Positions 32,765-43,379 of a stretch of DNA of 64,000 bases are shown piece after piece. The position numbers and the translations under genes are program-made. The stretch comes from CAXQZU01 sp964228555 (lineage in GTDB: Bacteria; Planctomycetota; PLA2; JAEUHO01), in NCBI GenBank assembly GCA_964228555.1, contig CAXQZU010000045.1:49877-113876 (forward strand). Reading direction: 5' to 3'. The notes below the pieces were generated by a model. The model saw only the letters and a list, made by a program, of their open reading frames with translations, did not search any database and was not told the DNA's origin. The first letter of the stretch is position 1, and every line of letters begins with the position of its first letter.

Positions 32765-33679
32765 TTACTTGCCCTGCGGCGCGGGCTCGCTGGGGACCGG
32801 CTCTGCCGCGGGCGGCGGGGGCGGCGGACGCTCGCCCTTCGGTGCGGGCGGGGGCTCGCTGCCCTCAGGCGGCGGGGGACGGTCCCCCTTGGGCGGGGGC
32901 GGGCCCTTCGGCTCGCCCTTCTGCCCCTGCGGGGGCGGGGGACGCTCGCCCTTCGGCGGGGGCGGCGGCTTGCTGCCCTCCGGCGGAGCCGGCGGCTGCT
33001 CGCCCGTCCCGGCCTCGGGCGGCGGGGGCGCATCCTCCGCGCCAGGCGGGGGCGGAGGCGGGGGGTTGTCACCACCACCCGGGGGAGGCGGGGGCGGGGG
33101 CTCGTCGCCAGGCGGCGGGGGCGGGGGCAGGCCGCGTTCACGCAGCTCGCGCATCACCTTCTTCACGATGCCGTCCACGAGGTCTTCCACCGCGTCCTTC
33201 GACTCGGCAGCTTCGCGCGCGCCCATCTCCTCCTCGCAGGCCTGCTCGCGCTGCTCCTCGGGCGAGGGCGGCTGCTCGCCTTCCTTGGGCTCCCGGCCCT
33301 CGGGAGGCGGGCCCTTCTTGTCGCCCTTGGCCGGCGGCTGCGCGGGCTTCTTGCCCTCCTTCGCAGGCGGCGGCGGCTTGGTGCCTTCCTTGGGCGGCGG
33401 CGCCTGCTCCTTCGGCGGCGGCGGCGCCTGCTCCTTCGGCGGGGGCGGTGCACTCTCCTTCGCGGGGGGGGTGGCGCCCTCCTTGGGCGGCGGGGGCTGG
33501 CTGGGCGCAGGAGGCGGACGGTCGCCACCCGCGGCGCCGCCGGGGCGCGGCGGGGGCCCGCCGCCGCCGCCGCGAGCCTCGGCGGCCTTGAGGGAGGAGG
33601 TGCCAGCCAGCAGGCCCGCAACGGCCAGCAAGGCCATGAGGGTCAGGGAGGCCGAGGGGCGCCCAGTCGAGGTGTGCAT
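32765..33679 (-). CDS. proline-rich exported protein
   Basis: 304 aa, low complexity. Signal peptide about residues 1-33 (LTLMALLAVAGLLAGTSS), then Gly/Pro runs and PPPPKE-type repeats to about 130. A charged helical segment (about 140-185: EEQREQACEEEMGAREAAES, VEDLVDGIVKKVMRELRERG) separates it from a second proline-rich half. One Cys. At least ten runs of four or more Pro imply strong dependence on EF-P. The only TAA stop in the window. AGGAG lies six bases before ATG. It follows the two-component genes with tandem dyads between. It may be a wall-spanning or extended periplasmic protein; function unknown. Confidence 0.75.
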   Translation of the reverse strand: MHTSTGRPSASLTLMALLAVAGLLAGTSSLKAAEARGGGGGPPPRPGGAAGGDRPPPAPSQPPPPKEGATPPAKESAPPPPKEQAPPPPKEQAPPPKEGTKPPPPAKEGKKPAQPPAKGDKKGPPPEGREPKEGEQPPSPEEQREQACEEEMGAREAAESKDAVEDLVDGIVKKVMRELRERGLPPPPPPGDEPPPPPPPGGGDNPPPPPPPGAEDAPPPPEAGTGEQPPAPPEGSKPPPPPKGERPPPPQGQKGEPKGPPPPKGDRPPPPEGSEPPPAPKGERPPPPPPAAEPVPSEPAPQGK

Positions 33680-33822
33680 GCGGGACTCCTAGGGGACGAC
33701 GCACCTTGAGCAAGACTCGTACCGTCTGCCACCGCGCTGGCGAAGGAGGATGCAAGATGTTGCTGGAGAGTGGCTTGCGTCCTCTCCCTGCCGCGCCTCG
33801 CGGTCCGCTGCCCGCGTCCGGC

Positions 33823-33859
33823 GTCGACAATCCTGTCGACGGGGCGACAGGCTTGTCGC
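33823..33859. promoter_or_regulatory. tandem dyads GTCGACA-N4-TGTCGAC and GCGACA-N4-TGTCGC
   Basis: The first dyad spans 33823-33840 and the second 33844-33859, centres 20 bp apart (about two helical turns). Both share the half-site TGTCG. They lie between the sigma-54 response regulator gene and the proline-rich gene, about 150 bp upstream of the latter's ATG, where enhancer-type activator sites are expected. I could not find a convincing -24/-12 promoter. Confidence 0.5.
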
Positions 33860-33865
33860 TGGGCC

Positions 33866-35237
<1,372 letters not shown>

Positions 35238-35245
<8 letters not shown>

Positions 35246-36899
35246 GGGATGCTCCAGCGGCCGCCGGAAGGCGCAGCTCGACACGCGCGCCCCCGGCGGG
35301 AGTGTCCAGCAGCAGCATGCGCCCGCCCTGCTGCTGCACGAAACGCGCGGCCAGCGGCAGGCCCAGCCCGTGGCCACCGGGCCGGCCGCGCGCGCCCACG
35401 CGCAGCAGCTCCTCGCGGCCCTGCGCCGGGAAGCCGGGCCCGGCGTCGTCCACCTGCAGGCAGGCCTCGCCGGGCGCGCCCGCATGCCAGCCCAGCCGCA
35501 CGCGCCCGCCGGGCGGGGAGGCCTCCAGCGCGTTGCGGGCCAGGCTGGCCAGCGCCTGCTCGAGCAGCACGGGGTCGCCCAGCACGGGCGGTGCGGCCGG
35601 CGCCACGTCCAGCCCCACCTGCACGTCGCGCGCGGCGGCCTGCGCGGCGACGCGCGCGCGCACGCGCTCGAGCAGCGCGGGTCCCACGGGCACGCGCGCG
35701 CCCTCGGGCACGCGCGCCAGCTCGAGGAAGGAGGACAGGGTGCGGCCCATGCGCGCCGACTCTGCCTGCAGCGTCTGCAGCACCTCGGCCTGCTCGCCCG
35801 GCGGCAGGGTGGGCAGCAGTCCCAGGCCCAGCCGCACGGCGTTGAGCGGGTTGCTGATCTCGTGCGTGACCAGCGCCGCCAGCGCGCCCATCTGCGCGAG
35901 GCGGCCCTCTTCCTCGCGTTGCGCGGCCTGCCGCCGCTCGGCCTCGCGAGCGGAGCGCTCGCGCCAGGCGAGCCAGCCGCCGGCAGCCAGCAAGCCCAGC
36001 GTGCCCAGCGCCACGCCCAGCGCCAGCACGCGTTGCGAGGCACCCAGCGCGGCATCGGCCGGGGCGCTGTCCAGCGCCACGTCCACGCGCACCACCCGGC
36101 CGTCGGCCAGCGTGCAGGGCAGCACGGCGCGCATGGCGCCGTCCGCCTCCTCGACGGTGGCAGCACCGTCGGGGCGCGCCGGTGCCAGCGCGAGCGCGGC
36201 CTCGGGCACGCCCAGCAGCACCTCGCCGGCCCCGTCCAGCAGGCGCACGTGCCGCACGCCCGGCTGCGAGCCGACGCGCTCCAGCAGCGGGGCGATGCCG
36301 AAGCGCCGGCGCAACGCCACCACCTCGGCCGCCTCGGCGCGCAGCAGCAGCGTGCCGCCGCCGGGGCGGCCGTAGGCCAGCCCGAAGCGCTCGCGCGCGG
36401 CCAGTGCACCGGCTGCGAGGCCCTCGACCTGCACCGTGCCGGGGGCGGGCGCCAGCGAGCGCGCCGCCCGCGCCGCCTCCTCGCGATCGACCGATTCCGC
36501 CTGCGCCCGCAGCCGTGCCGCATCCTCGTCCATGGCCGGCAAGGATGCGGGATGACGGGCCATGGCCATCACCTCCCCGTCGGCCGACACCAGCGCGATG
36601 CGCCCCACGCGCTCCTCGCGCGCCACGCGCTCCAGCAGGTCGGCCGTGGGCGCCAGCGCGCCCTCCAGCAGCGCTTGCGTGCGGCGTGCAGCCGCCGCCA
36701 GCCGGTCGGCCAGGTGCTGCTCGGCGGCAGCCAGCGTGCCGCTGGCCTCGCGCGCCGCCGCGGCCAGCGTCTCGGCCAGCGTCATGGCCTCGGCCTCCAG
36801 CGCCCGCGTGCGCTGGGTGCGCGCGTCGTGGGCGGCGAGCCACGCCAGCCCGCCCAGCAGGAGCAGGACGAGCAGGAAGGCGGGCCCGAGCGTGCGCAC
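35238..36899 (-). CDS. membrane sensor histidine kinase
   Basis: 553 aa from GTG at 36899. Membrane segment 1 near residues 4-22 (LGPAFLLVLLLLGGLAWLAA), periplasmic sensor of about 265 residues, segment 2 near 292-312 (VLALGVALGTLGLLAAGGWL). The sensor begins with a long Ala/Glu helix and resembles dCache/double-PAS-like sensors (RIALVSADGEVMAMARHP). H-box MGALAALVTHEISNPLNAVR, N-box SLARNALEASPPGG, G1 VDDAGPGF and G2 GGHGLGLPLAARF are all intact. A leaderless start is likely (TAGCAT six bases upstream). Partner regulator overlaps downstream. Signal unknown. Confidence 0.92.
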
Positions 36900-36905
36900 G
36901 GCCCG

Positions 36906-36911
36906 ATGCTA
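36906..36911 (-). promoter_or_regulatory. -10 hexamer of the two-component operon
   Basis: TAGCAT, CGGGCC, then GTG at 36899. The hexamer is identical to that before the gene at 1001, with the same six-base spacing. Confidence 0.5.
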
Positions 36912-36933
36912 CCTGCGCACGCCGGCGGCCTGC

Positions 36934-37908
36934 TCAGCGGTCGCGCGAGGGCGCCTCCCAGCGCGCGTGCGCCGGCGTGTTGCGCACAAACCAGTCCCAC
37001 AGCAGGCCGCCGTAGGACCGGGCGCGGATGCCGTGGGCATCGAGGAAGGGCTGCAGGAGGCGGCGCAGGGCGGGCATGCGGTAGCAGGGCATGCGCGGGA
37101 AGTAGTGGTGCTCGAGGTGGTAGTTGCTGAACAGGAAGACGCGATCCCACAGCAGCGGGCTGCGCACCATGAGCGTGCCCCACGCAGCCGGGTCAGCCGG
37201 GTCCACGTCGTAGTGCTGTCCCAGCCGGTTGATCGTGAAGGCGATGGGGAACACGACGAACACCGGCAGCAGGTGCAGGCGCAGGGCGCTGGCCGGGCCC
37301 AGCAGCAGCCACAGCGCGGTGGGGACCGCGAGGTGCAGCAGGATCGCGGCCATGCGCTCGCGCCGCACCTGCCGCTGCACCTCGGGCGGGTAGCCGGCGG
37401 CGGCCTTGCGCGCGGCCCGGAAGTAGATCGGGAACAGCGCCGGCGTGAGGTAGAGCGCCTTGAGCCAGCGCGCCCGGCGCTTGGGGGAGAGGTAGGCGCG
37501 CTTGGGGTCGAGGTCGCTGGTCCCCAGGTGGTCGTGGTGGGCGAGGTGCCAGCGCGTGAACTGGGTCTGGGAGAGCCCGCTGGGGCAGGCGTAGAGGTGG
37601 CCCAGCAGGCGCTCCAGCCGCGGCCGGCGCTGGGCGAACACGGCCCCGTGCACCACCTCGTGCAGCAGGGTGGTGAGCGCGAAGATGGCGAAGCCGATCA
37701 CGACGCTGGCCGGAACCCACGCCCAGGGCGTGTCGGGACCGCGCAGGATCACGAAGGCGGCGCCGGCCAGCGCCAGCAGAGGCTGGGCGGCCAGCAGCGC
37801 GTGGCGCCAGCCCGAGGGCCGGTGCAGCTCGCGCAGGCGCTCTGCCCCCAGCGAGCGCGCGAGCTCGGGGAGGAAGGTGCGCGAGGCCTGGTCCCAGGAC
37901 GACGCCAT
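36934..37908 (-). CDS. fatty acid desaturase family protein
   Basis: 324 aa. Membrane di-iron desaturase or hydroxylase acting on fatty acyl chains. Three His boxes: HEVVHG near residue 88, HLAHHDH near 126, HLEHH near 274. Membrane segments near LLALAGAAFVILRG, VPASVVIGFAIFALTTLL and LLPVFVVFPIAFTI. ATG at 37908 is preceded by TACAGT eight bases upstream, so the leader is at most a base or two. Stop TGA. The exact lipid substrate cannot be told; carotenoid-ketolase-like or DesA-like relatives share these boxes. Confidence 0.88.
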   Translation of the reverse strand: MASSWDQASRTFLPELARSLGAERLRELHRPSGWRHALLAAQPLLALAGAAFVILRGPDTPWAWVPASVVIGFAIFALTTLLHEVVHGAVFAQRRPRLERLLGHLYACPSGLSQTQFTRWHLAHHDHLGTSDLDPKRAYLSPKRRARWLKALYLTPALFPIYFRAARKAAAGYPPEVQRQVRRERMAAILLHLAVPTALWLLLGPASALRLHLLPVFVVFPIAFTINRLGQHYDVDPADPAAWGTLMVRSPLLWDRVFLFSNYHLEHHYFPRMPCYRMPALRRLLQPFLDAHGIRARSYGGLLWDWFVRNTPAHARWEAPSRDR

Positions 37909-37984
37909 CGCCCCGGACTGTACCGGTCGGCGGGCGGGGGCCCTGCCGCGTCCGGGTGCCGGCCGGGGAGCCGGTGCCGGGCCC

Positions 37985-38329
37985 CTAGGGCCCCGCCCCG
38001 GCCCCGCGCCGTCGCGCCGGGCGCGCGGCGGCCTGCCGCCGGGCCTGCTCCTCCACCACGAGCCGTCGCGAGGCGGCCAGCACCGTGCGCAGGATGAGGG
38101 CAAGCTCGCTGCGCGGGAAGCCTCCCGGGGCAGCGTGCAGCATGCGTCGCAGCATGGACCGCTCGCGAGCCGGGTCGGCCGCGGGCAGGCCGTGGCGTGC
38201 CTTGGCGTGCGCCAGCCGTCGCGCCAGCCCGGCCCGGGCCTGGAGCAGCACCACGAGCCGCGCGTTGAGCCGGTCCACCTGCGCGCGCATGCGGCGGATC
38301 TCGGCGGGCAGCGCGGGCTTCGCGGGCAT
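37985..38329 (-). CDS. chorismate mutase-like protein (AroQ fold)
   Basis: 114 aa from ATG at 38329. The pattern IRRMRAQVDRLNARLVVLLQARAGLARRLAHAK matches helix 1 of AroQ chorismate mutases (R-x-x-I/V-D-x-L-x-x-L-L-x-R), with the catalytic Arg and Lys in ARLAHAKARHG positions, and ERSMLRRMLH then LILRTVLAASRRL for helices 2-3. A basic tail (ARRQAAARPARRRG) is added. Would isomerise chorismate to prephenate. It diverges from the U32 gene across a symmetric -10. Stop TAG. Activity is inferred from fold motifs. Confidence 0.8.
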   Translation of the reverse strand: MPAKPALPAEIRRMRAQVDRLNARLVVLLQARAGLARRLAHAKARHGLPAADPARERSMLRRMLHAAPGGFPRSELALILRTVLAASRRLVVEEQARRQAAARPARRRGAGAGP

Positions 38330-38338
38330 GCGTGCAGG

Positions 38339-38348
38339 ATGGTACCGT
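38339..38348. promoter_or_regulatory. symmetric bidirectional -10 element (chorismate mutase / U32)
   Basis: ATGGTACCGT carries TACCAT on the minus strand (38344-38339) and TACCGT on the plus strand (38343-38348), sharing the TA step. Plus side: six bases to ATG at 38355 (leaderless). Minus side: nine bases to ATG at 38329. Confidence 0.5.
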
Positions 38349-38354
38349 CGCGCC

Positions 38355-40997
38355 ATGGCAGAGCCCGTCCCCGCGCGCCTGCCCGAGGTGCTGGCCCCGG
38401 CCGGGGACGAGGAGGCGCTGGCCGCCGCGCTGGCCGAGGGCGCCGATGCCGCCTACTTCGGGCTGGCCGAGGGCTTCAACGCAAGGGCTCGCGCAGGCAA
38501 CTTCACGCTGGCCTCGCTGCCGGCCACGGTGGCCCGCATCCACCGTGCAGGGGCGCGAGCCTACCTCACGCTCAACACCCTGCTCTTCGAGGGCGAGCTG
38601 TCGTTCGCAGAACGCGTCGTGGAGGCCGCGGCCCGCGCGGGCGTCGATGCGCTCATCGTGCAGGACCCGGCCGTGGCGCTGCTGGCGCGCGAGCTGTGCC
38701 CGGCCCTGGAGGTGCATGCCAGCACGCAGATGACCATCTCGAGCCCCGAGGCCGCGCGCTTCGCAGCCGCACTGGGGGTGACCCGCGTGGTGGTGCCGCG
38801 CGAGCTGTCCGTGGAGGAGGTGCGCCGCTTCGCGGAGGGCACGCCCCTGGAGCTGGAGGTGTTCATCCACGGCGCGCTGTGCGTGTCGTGGTCGGGCCAG
38901 TGCCTCACCTCGGCGGCGTGGAGCGGGCGCTCGGCCAACCGCGGCGAGTGCGCGCAGTCCTGCCGCCTGCCCTACCGCCTCGTGGTGGACGGCGAGGCGC
39001 GCGACCTCGGCGAGGTGGCCTACCTGCTCAGCCCCAAGGACCTCGCGGGCGTGCGCGCCGTGGCCCCGCTGGCCGCCGTGGGCGTGCACAGCCTCAAGAT
39101 CGAGGGGCGGCAGAAGAACGCCACCTACGTGGCGTCGGCCACGCGCCTCTACCGGCGGCTCGTCGATGGCCTGTCGGACCCGGCGCACGAGCCGGGGGCG
39201 CAGGACGACTTGCTGCGCGCCTCGCTGGCCTACACGCGGGGCTTCTCGGATGGGTTCCTCGGGGGCAGCAACCACCAGGACCTCGTCGAGGGGCGCTTCC
39301 CCAAGCACCGCGGCGTGCTGCTGGGCCGCGTGGCCAGCGTGCTGCCCGGCGCCGTGCTGGTGGAGCCCATGGACGACGGCCGCCCGTGGACCGGCGCGCT
39401 GGCTGCCGGCGCGCGCGAGGCCCCGCAGGGCGAGCCCAGCGCCGCCCTGCACGGCTACGGTGGCGACGCGGCCTCGGGGCCGCGGCACGCGCCGCTGGAG
39501 CCGCGGGCCGGCATGGGCGTGGTGTTCGACGCGGGCCGGCCCGAGGACCAGGGCGAGCCGGGCGGGCCGGTGTTCCACGTGGATGCGCTGGGCGGCGGCC
39601 GCTGGCGGCTGGGCTTCGGCACGCCGGGGCCCGACCTCGCGCGCGTGGCCCCCGGCCAGCGCGTGTGGGTGACCAGCGACCCGGCGCTGCAACGCGAGGT
39701 GGCACGCGAGGTGGCCGGCAGCGAGCCGGAAGGCCGCGTGCCCGTGCGGCTGGAGGTGTCGGGCGCGCTGGGCCGGCCGCTCGAGGCCACGCTGGCCACC
39801 TGCCGGGCGGGGCGGCCCGTGCTCGTGGCGAAGGCCGCGGGCAGCACCCCGCTGGCTGCCGCCACGGGCCGCGGCCTCGACGAGGCCTTGCTGCGCGACA
39901 AGCTCGGCGCGCTGGGCGGCACGCCCTTCCGGCTGGAGGGCATCGACCTGCGCGCGCTGGCGCCGGGGCTGCACGTGCCGGTCAGCGAGCTCAAGGCCCT
40001 GCGTCGCGCGCTGGTGGAGGACCTGCTGCGGCAGGTGGAGCAGGGCCCGCCGCGGGAGGTGCAGGCCGGCGCGCTGCAGCGGCTGCGCGCCCGCGCGCCG
40101 CTGGCCCCGCCCGCGGCGCTGCCGCCCCGCGCGCAGCTGGTGGTGCTGTGCCGCGAGGATGCGCAGCTGGAGGCCGTGATCGAGGCCGGCCTGCCCGAGG
40201 TGGAGCTGGACTGGATGGAGCTGGTCGGCCTGGAGCGGGCCGTGGCCCGCGCGCGCGCGGCCGGACTGCGCGTCACGCTGGCCACCACGCGCGTGCAGAA
40301 GCCGGGCGAGGCCTCGTGGGACGCCCGCCTCTCGCGGCTGGAGCCCGACGGCGTGCTGGTGCGCCACTGGGGCGCGCTGGTGCACTTCGCGCAGCAGGGC
40401 CGGGCGGCCGGCGCGCCGGCGGCTCCCGGGCTGCATGGCGACTTCTCGCTCAACGTGACCAACTCCGTCACGGCCCGCCTGCTGCTGGAGCAGGGCCTCG
40501 CGACCTTCACGCCCTCGCACGACCTCGACGCTGCGCAGCTGGCGTCCTTGCTGCAGGGCGTGGACCCGTCACGCACCACGGTGGTCCTGCATCACCGCAT
40601 GCCCACCTTCCACACCGAGCACTGCGTCTACGCGCACCTGCTCTCGCAGGGTCGCGACTATCGCACCTGCGGCCGGCCCTGCGAGAGCCACCGTGTCTCG
40701 CTGCAGGACACGCGCGGTCGCGAGCACCCGGTGATCGTGGACGTGGGCTGCCGCAACACGGTGTTCCACGAGCAGCCCACCTGCGCCGCGGCGCTGGTGC
40801 CGGGCCTGCTGGCGCAGGGCGTGCGGCGCTTCCGGGTCGAGCTGGTGCGCGAGGACCGCACCACGACCGCGGCGCTGCTGGCGGCCTACGGCGCGTTGCT
40901 GGCCGGCCGCCTCACGCCCGAGCAGGCCGCGGCGCAGGCCGGCGCGCTGGCCCAGGTGGGGGTGAGCGCCCGCCCGATGGCCACGCTGGTGCCCTAG
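38355..40997 (+). CDS. U32 family peptidase-like protein (RlhA/TrhP-like)
   Basis: 880 aa, longer than E. coli RlhA (about 650). Family members drive hydroxylation of rRNA or tRNA cytidine/uridine rather than proteolysis. N-terminal U32 domain: LAPAGDEEALAAALAEGADA, ALIVQDPAVALL, VHASTQMTISSPEAA, then Cys cluster HGALCVSWSGQCLTS and RGECAQSCRLPY, and HSLKIEGRQKNATYVA. A middle region with a collagenase-like beta domain (about 330-480) and a DUF3656-like part follow. A second Cys-rich block lies near 755-810 (TEHCVYAHLL, RTCGRPCESHRV, VDVGCRN). Probably Fe-S dependent. Stop TAG in a CTAG shared with the next gene. Confidence 0.88.
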   Translation: MAEPVPARLPEVLAPAGDEEALAAALAEGADAAYFGLAEGFNARARAGNFTLASLPATVARIHRAGARAYLTLNTLLFEGELSFAERVVEAAARAGVDALIVQDPAVALLARELCPALEVHASTQMTISSPEAARFAAALGVTRVVVPRELSVEEVRRFAEGTPLELEVFIHGALCVSWSGQCLTSAAWSGRSANRGECAQSCRLPYRLVVDGEARDLGEVAYLLSPKDLAGVRAVAPLAAVGVHSLKIEGRQKNATYVASATRLYRRLVDGLSDPAHEPGAQDDLLRASLAYTRGFSDGFLGGSNHQDLVEGRFPKHRGVLLGRVASVLPGAVLVEPMDDGRPWTGALAAGAREAPQGEPSAALHGYGGDAASGPRHAPLEPRAGMGVVFDAGRPEDQGEPGGPVFHVDALGGGRWRLGFGTPGPDLARVAPGQRVWVTSDPALQREVAREVAGSEPEGRVPVRLEVSGALGRPLEATLATCRAGRPVLVAKAAGSTPLAAATGRGLDEALLRDKLGALGGTPFRLEGIDLRALAPGLHVPVSELKALRRALVEDLLRQVEQGPPREVQAGALQRLRARAPLAPPAALPPRAQLVVLCREDAQLEAVIEAGLPEVELDWMELVGLERAVARARAAGLRVTLATTRVQKPGEASWDARLSRLEPDGVLVRHWGALVHFAQQGRAAGAPAAPGLHGDFSLNVTNSVTARLLLEQGLATFTPSHDLDAAQLASLLQGVDPSRTTVVLHHRMPTFHTEHCVYAHLLSQGRDYRTCGRPCESHRVSLQDTRGREHPVIVDVGCRNTVFHEQPTCAAALVPGLLAQGVRRFRVELVREDRTTTAALLAAYGALLAGRLTPEQAAAQAGALAQVGVSARPMATLVP

Positions 40998-42394
40998 GGG
41001 CGGGGCTCGGGCCCTGCCGGCGAGGCGAGGCCCTCGAGGTCGAAGCCCTCGTGCAGGCGGGGCACGGTCACCTCGCAGCCCAGCTCGGCGCGCAGCGTGC
41101 CGGCGAAGGCCTCCAGGGCGCGCGGCTCGCCGTGGCAGGCGAACACCCGCCGGGGACCGCGCCCCGTGCCCTTCACCCACGCCAGCAGCTCGCTGCGCCC
41201 CGCGTGGGCCGAGAAGCCGCCCAGCGTGTGGATGCGCGCACGCACCGGCACCTCGCGGCCGCGGATGCGCACGTGCGGGGCCCGGTCCACCAGCCGCCGG
41301 CCCAGCGTGCCCGGCGCCTGGTAGCCCACGAACACCACGTGGGTGCTCTCGCGCGGCAGGAAGCGCTCGAGGTGGCCGACGATGCGGCCGCCCTGGCACA
41401 TGCCCGAGGAGGCGATGATGAGCGCGCCGCGTGCCTCGTGGGCCAGCCGCTCGCTCTGCTCGGCCTCCGTGACGAGGCGCAGGCCCTCGAAGGTGAAGGG
41501 GTCGTCGCCGCGCGCCAGCAGGGCCTTGGTGTCCTCGTCCATGACGCCGGTCTGGCCCCGGAACACCTGCGTGATGCGCACGGCCAGGGGGCTGTCCACG
41601 ACCACGGAGAGCCCGCGCAGCAGGCCGGCCGACTTCCATCCGTTGAGGTGGTAGAGCAGGTCTTGCGTGCGTCCCAGCGCGAAGGCCGGCACCAGCACCA
41701 CGCCCTGCCCGGCCACCGCCTCCTCGAGGATCCCGCGCAGCTCGTCGAGGCTGGCGGCGCCCGTGCGGTGGTCGCGGTCCCCGTAGGTGCACTCCACCTG
41801 CAGCACGTCGGCGGCCGGGAACGGCGTGGGGTCGCCCACCACGGGCCGGCCGGGCGACCCCACGTCGCCCGAGACGCCGAGCACCAGCGAGCGCCCGCCC
41901 TCCTGCAGCGACAGTGCCACGTGCGCGCTGCCCAGGATGTGGCCGGCATCGTGCAGCGTCACCTCCAGCGAGGGACTGAGGCGTCGCGACTGCCCGTAGC
42001 GCAGCGGCTCGATGCGCCGTTCGAGGTCCAGCACCTCGCGCTCGCCATAGGGTGGGGGAGGTCCCCCGCGCCGGGCGTCCTCGTGCGCGATCTTGACGCT
42101 GTCGCGCCACATGATGCCGGCCAGCGCCGCCGTCGCGCGCGTCATCAGCACGCGCCCGCGGAAGCCCTGCCGCACCAGCAAGGGCGCGCGCGCGCAGTGG
42201 TCCACGTGCGCGTGCGTCAGCACCAGCGCGTCGATGCCGGGCACGTGGAAGCGGAAGGCCGCCGAGTTCCAGCGCTCGAGGTCCTCGTCGCCCTGGAACT
42301 GGCCGCAGTCCACCAGCACGCGCGTGCCGCCGGCCTCGACCAGCGTGCAGGACCCCGTCACCGTGCCCGCCGCCCCGTGGAACTCCACCCGCAT
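40994..42394 (-). CDS. beta-CASP metallo-beta-lactamase RNA exonuclease (YSH1/CPSF73-like)
   Basis: 466 aa. Zn-dependent ribonuclease family related to CPSF73 and bacterial YSH1-type proteins. MBL motifs: LTHAHVDHCARAP near residue 60, HDAGHILGSAHV near 150, SGDVG near 173. Beta-CASP motifs: VVLVPAFALGRTQDLLYHL, IIASSGMCQGGRIVGHLERF, and C-terminal GGFSAHAGRSELLAW. It starts MRVEFHGAAGTVTGSCTLV with AGGAGG six bases upstream. A near-complete family length supports a full gene. Ends in the CTAG palindrome that also ends the U32 gene. Confidence 0.92.
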   Translation of the reverse strand: MRVEFHGAAGTVTGSCTLVEAGGTRVLVDCGQFQGDEDLERWNSAAFRFHVPGIDALVLTHAHVDHCARAPLLVRQGFRGRVLMTRATAALAGIMWRDSVKIAHEDARRGGPPPPYGEREVLDLERRIEPLRYGQSRRLSPSLEVTLHDAGHILGSAHVALSLQEGGRSLVLGVSGDVGSPGRPVVGDPTPFPAADVLQVECTYGDRDHRTGAASLDELRGILEEAVAGQGVVLVPAFALGRTQDLLYHLNGWKSAGLLRGLSVVVDSPLAVRITQVFRGQTGVMDEDTKALLARGDDPFTFEGLRLVTEAEQSERLAHEARGALIIASSGMCQGGRIVGHLERFLPRESTHVVFVGYQAPGTLGRRLVDRAPHVRIRGREVPVRARIHTLGGFSAHAGRSELLAWVKGTGRGPRRVFACHGEPRALEAFAGTLRAELGCEVTVPRLHEGFDLEGLASPAGPEPRP

Positions 42395-42513
42395 GCGGTC
42401 CCTCCTGCGCGGCCCGTGCGCCCACGCACGCCCATCATGCCCTCCGGTGCGGCCGATCCCAGCGGCAGGCTGCCGACCCGGCCCTGGGCGGCCGGTGACG
42501 CCGGCGGCGCCGC

Positions 42514-42523
42514 GTGCTAGACC
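42514..42523. promoter_or_regulatory. symmetric -10-like element (beta-CASP / desaturase-like genes)
   Basis: GTGCTAGACC contains TAGACC on the plus strand (42518-42523), six bases before ATG at 42530, and TAGCAC on the minus strand (42519-42514), sharing TA. Both lack the final T of TANNNT, so they are weaker than the others. Confidence 0.35.
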
Positions 42524-42529
42524 GAGGGC

Positions 42530-43369
42530 ATGCCTGCCATGCCGAGCCTGCTGGGCCTTGTCGCCGCCCTGCTCGTGCTGGGAGCGGTGTTCGGCGTGCT
42601 CGAGCACGTGGCCCGGCGGCGCCGTGGCCAGCCCGGCCGGCTGCTGCGCGAGGGATGGGGCACGGACGTGGCCTACCTGTTCGTGACGGCCCTCCTCACC
42701 AAGCCGCTGGCCCGCCTGCTGGTGATCGTGGCGGCTGCGCTGCTGGTGCTGGTGGGCCTGGTGCCCGCCCACGCCTTCCAGGACGGGGCGTACGCCGGCT
42801 TCGGCCCGCTGTCGCGCCAGCCCGGCTGGCTGCAGGCCCTGCAAGTGCTCGCACTCGTGGACCTCATCGGCTACTGGAGCCATCGCCTCTTCCACCGCCG
42901 GGGCTGGTGGCCTTTCCATGCCGTGCACCATGCCTCGGAGCGGCTCGACTGGCTCAGCAGCCTGCGCGTGCACCCCGTCAACGACGTGGTGACCAAGCTG
43001 CTGCAGGCCGTGCCCCTGCTGCTGCTGGGCTACGACCCGGCGGTGACGCTGGGCGCAGCGCCGGTGCTCACGCTCTACGCGCTCCTGCTGCATGCGGACG
43101 TGACGTGGGACTTCGGGCCGCTGCGCTGGGTGATCGCCTCCCCGGTGTTCCATCGCTGGCACCACTCGCGCCAGCGCGAGGCGTGGGACCGCAACTTCGC
43201 GGGCCTGCTGCCCGCGTGGGACCTGCTCTTCGGCACCTTCTACATGCCGCGCGGGCAGGTGCCGTCCGACTTCGGCATCCACGAGCCGATGCCGCCGCGC
43301 CTCGTGGGCCAGCTGGCCGCCCCCTTCGCCCGCGCGGCCCGTCGCCCGCAGGAGGCGGAGGCCGCCTGA
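42530..43369 (+). CDS. sterol desaturase / fatty acid hydroxylase family protein
   Basis: 279 aa membrane di-iron oxygenase. His motifs: HRLFHRRGWWPFHAVHHASE near residues 119-138 (HxxxH and HxxHH) and HRWHHSRQREAWDRNF near 205. Membrane helices near LLGLVAALLVLGAVFGVL, LLVIVAAALLVLVGLV, LLLLGYDPAVTLGAAPVL. Likely hydroxylates or desaturates a lipid (sterol-like, fatty acyl or carotenoid). No Shine-Dalgarno, so leaderless is possible. Ends in TGA 11 bases before the glycosyltransferase gene facing it. Confidence 0.88.
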   Translation: MPAMPSLLGLVAALLVLGAVFGVLEHVARRRRGQPGRLLREGWGTDVAYLFVTALLTKPLARLLVIVAAALLVLVGLVPAHAFQDGAYAGFGPLSRQPGWLQALQVLALVDLIGYWSHRLFHRRGWWPFHAVHHASERLDWLSSLRVHPVNDVVTKLLQAVPLLLLGYDPAVTLGAAPVLTLYALLLHADVTWDFGPLRWVIASPVFHRWHHSRQREAWDRNFAGLLPAWDLLFGTFYMPRGQVPSDFGIHEPMPPRLVGQLAAPFARAARRPQEAEAA

Positions 43370-43379
43370 GCGGTGGTGC

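Noticed and set aside
33680..33822. Sigma-54 -24/-12 promoter between the dyads and the proline-rich gene
   Set aside because: TGGC and TTGC elements exist but never with the required spacing on the minus strand. A plus-strand near-match is off by one base and has no gene downstream.
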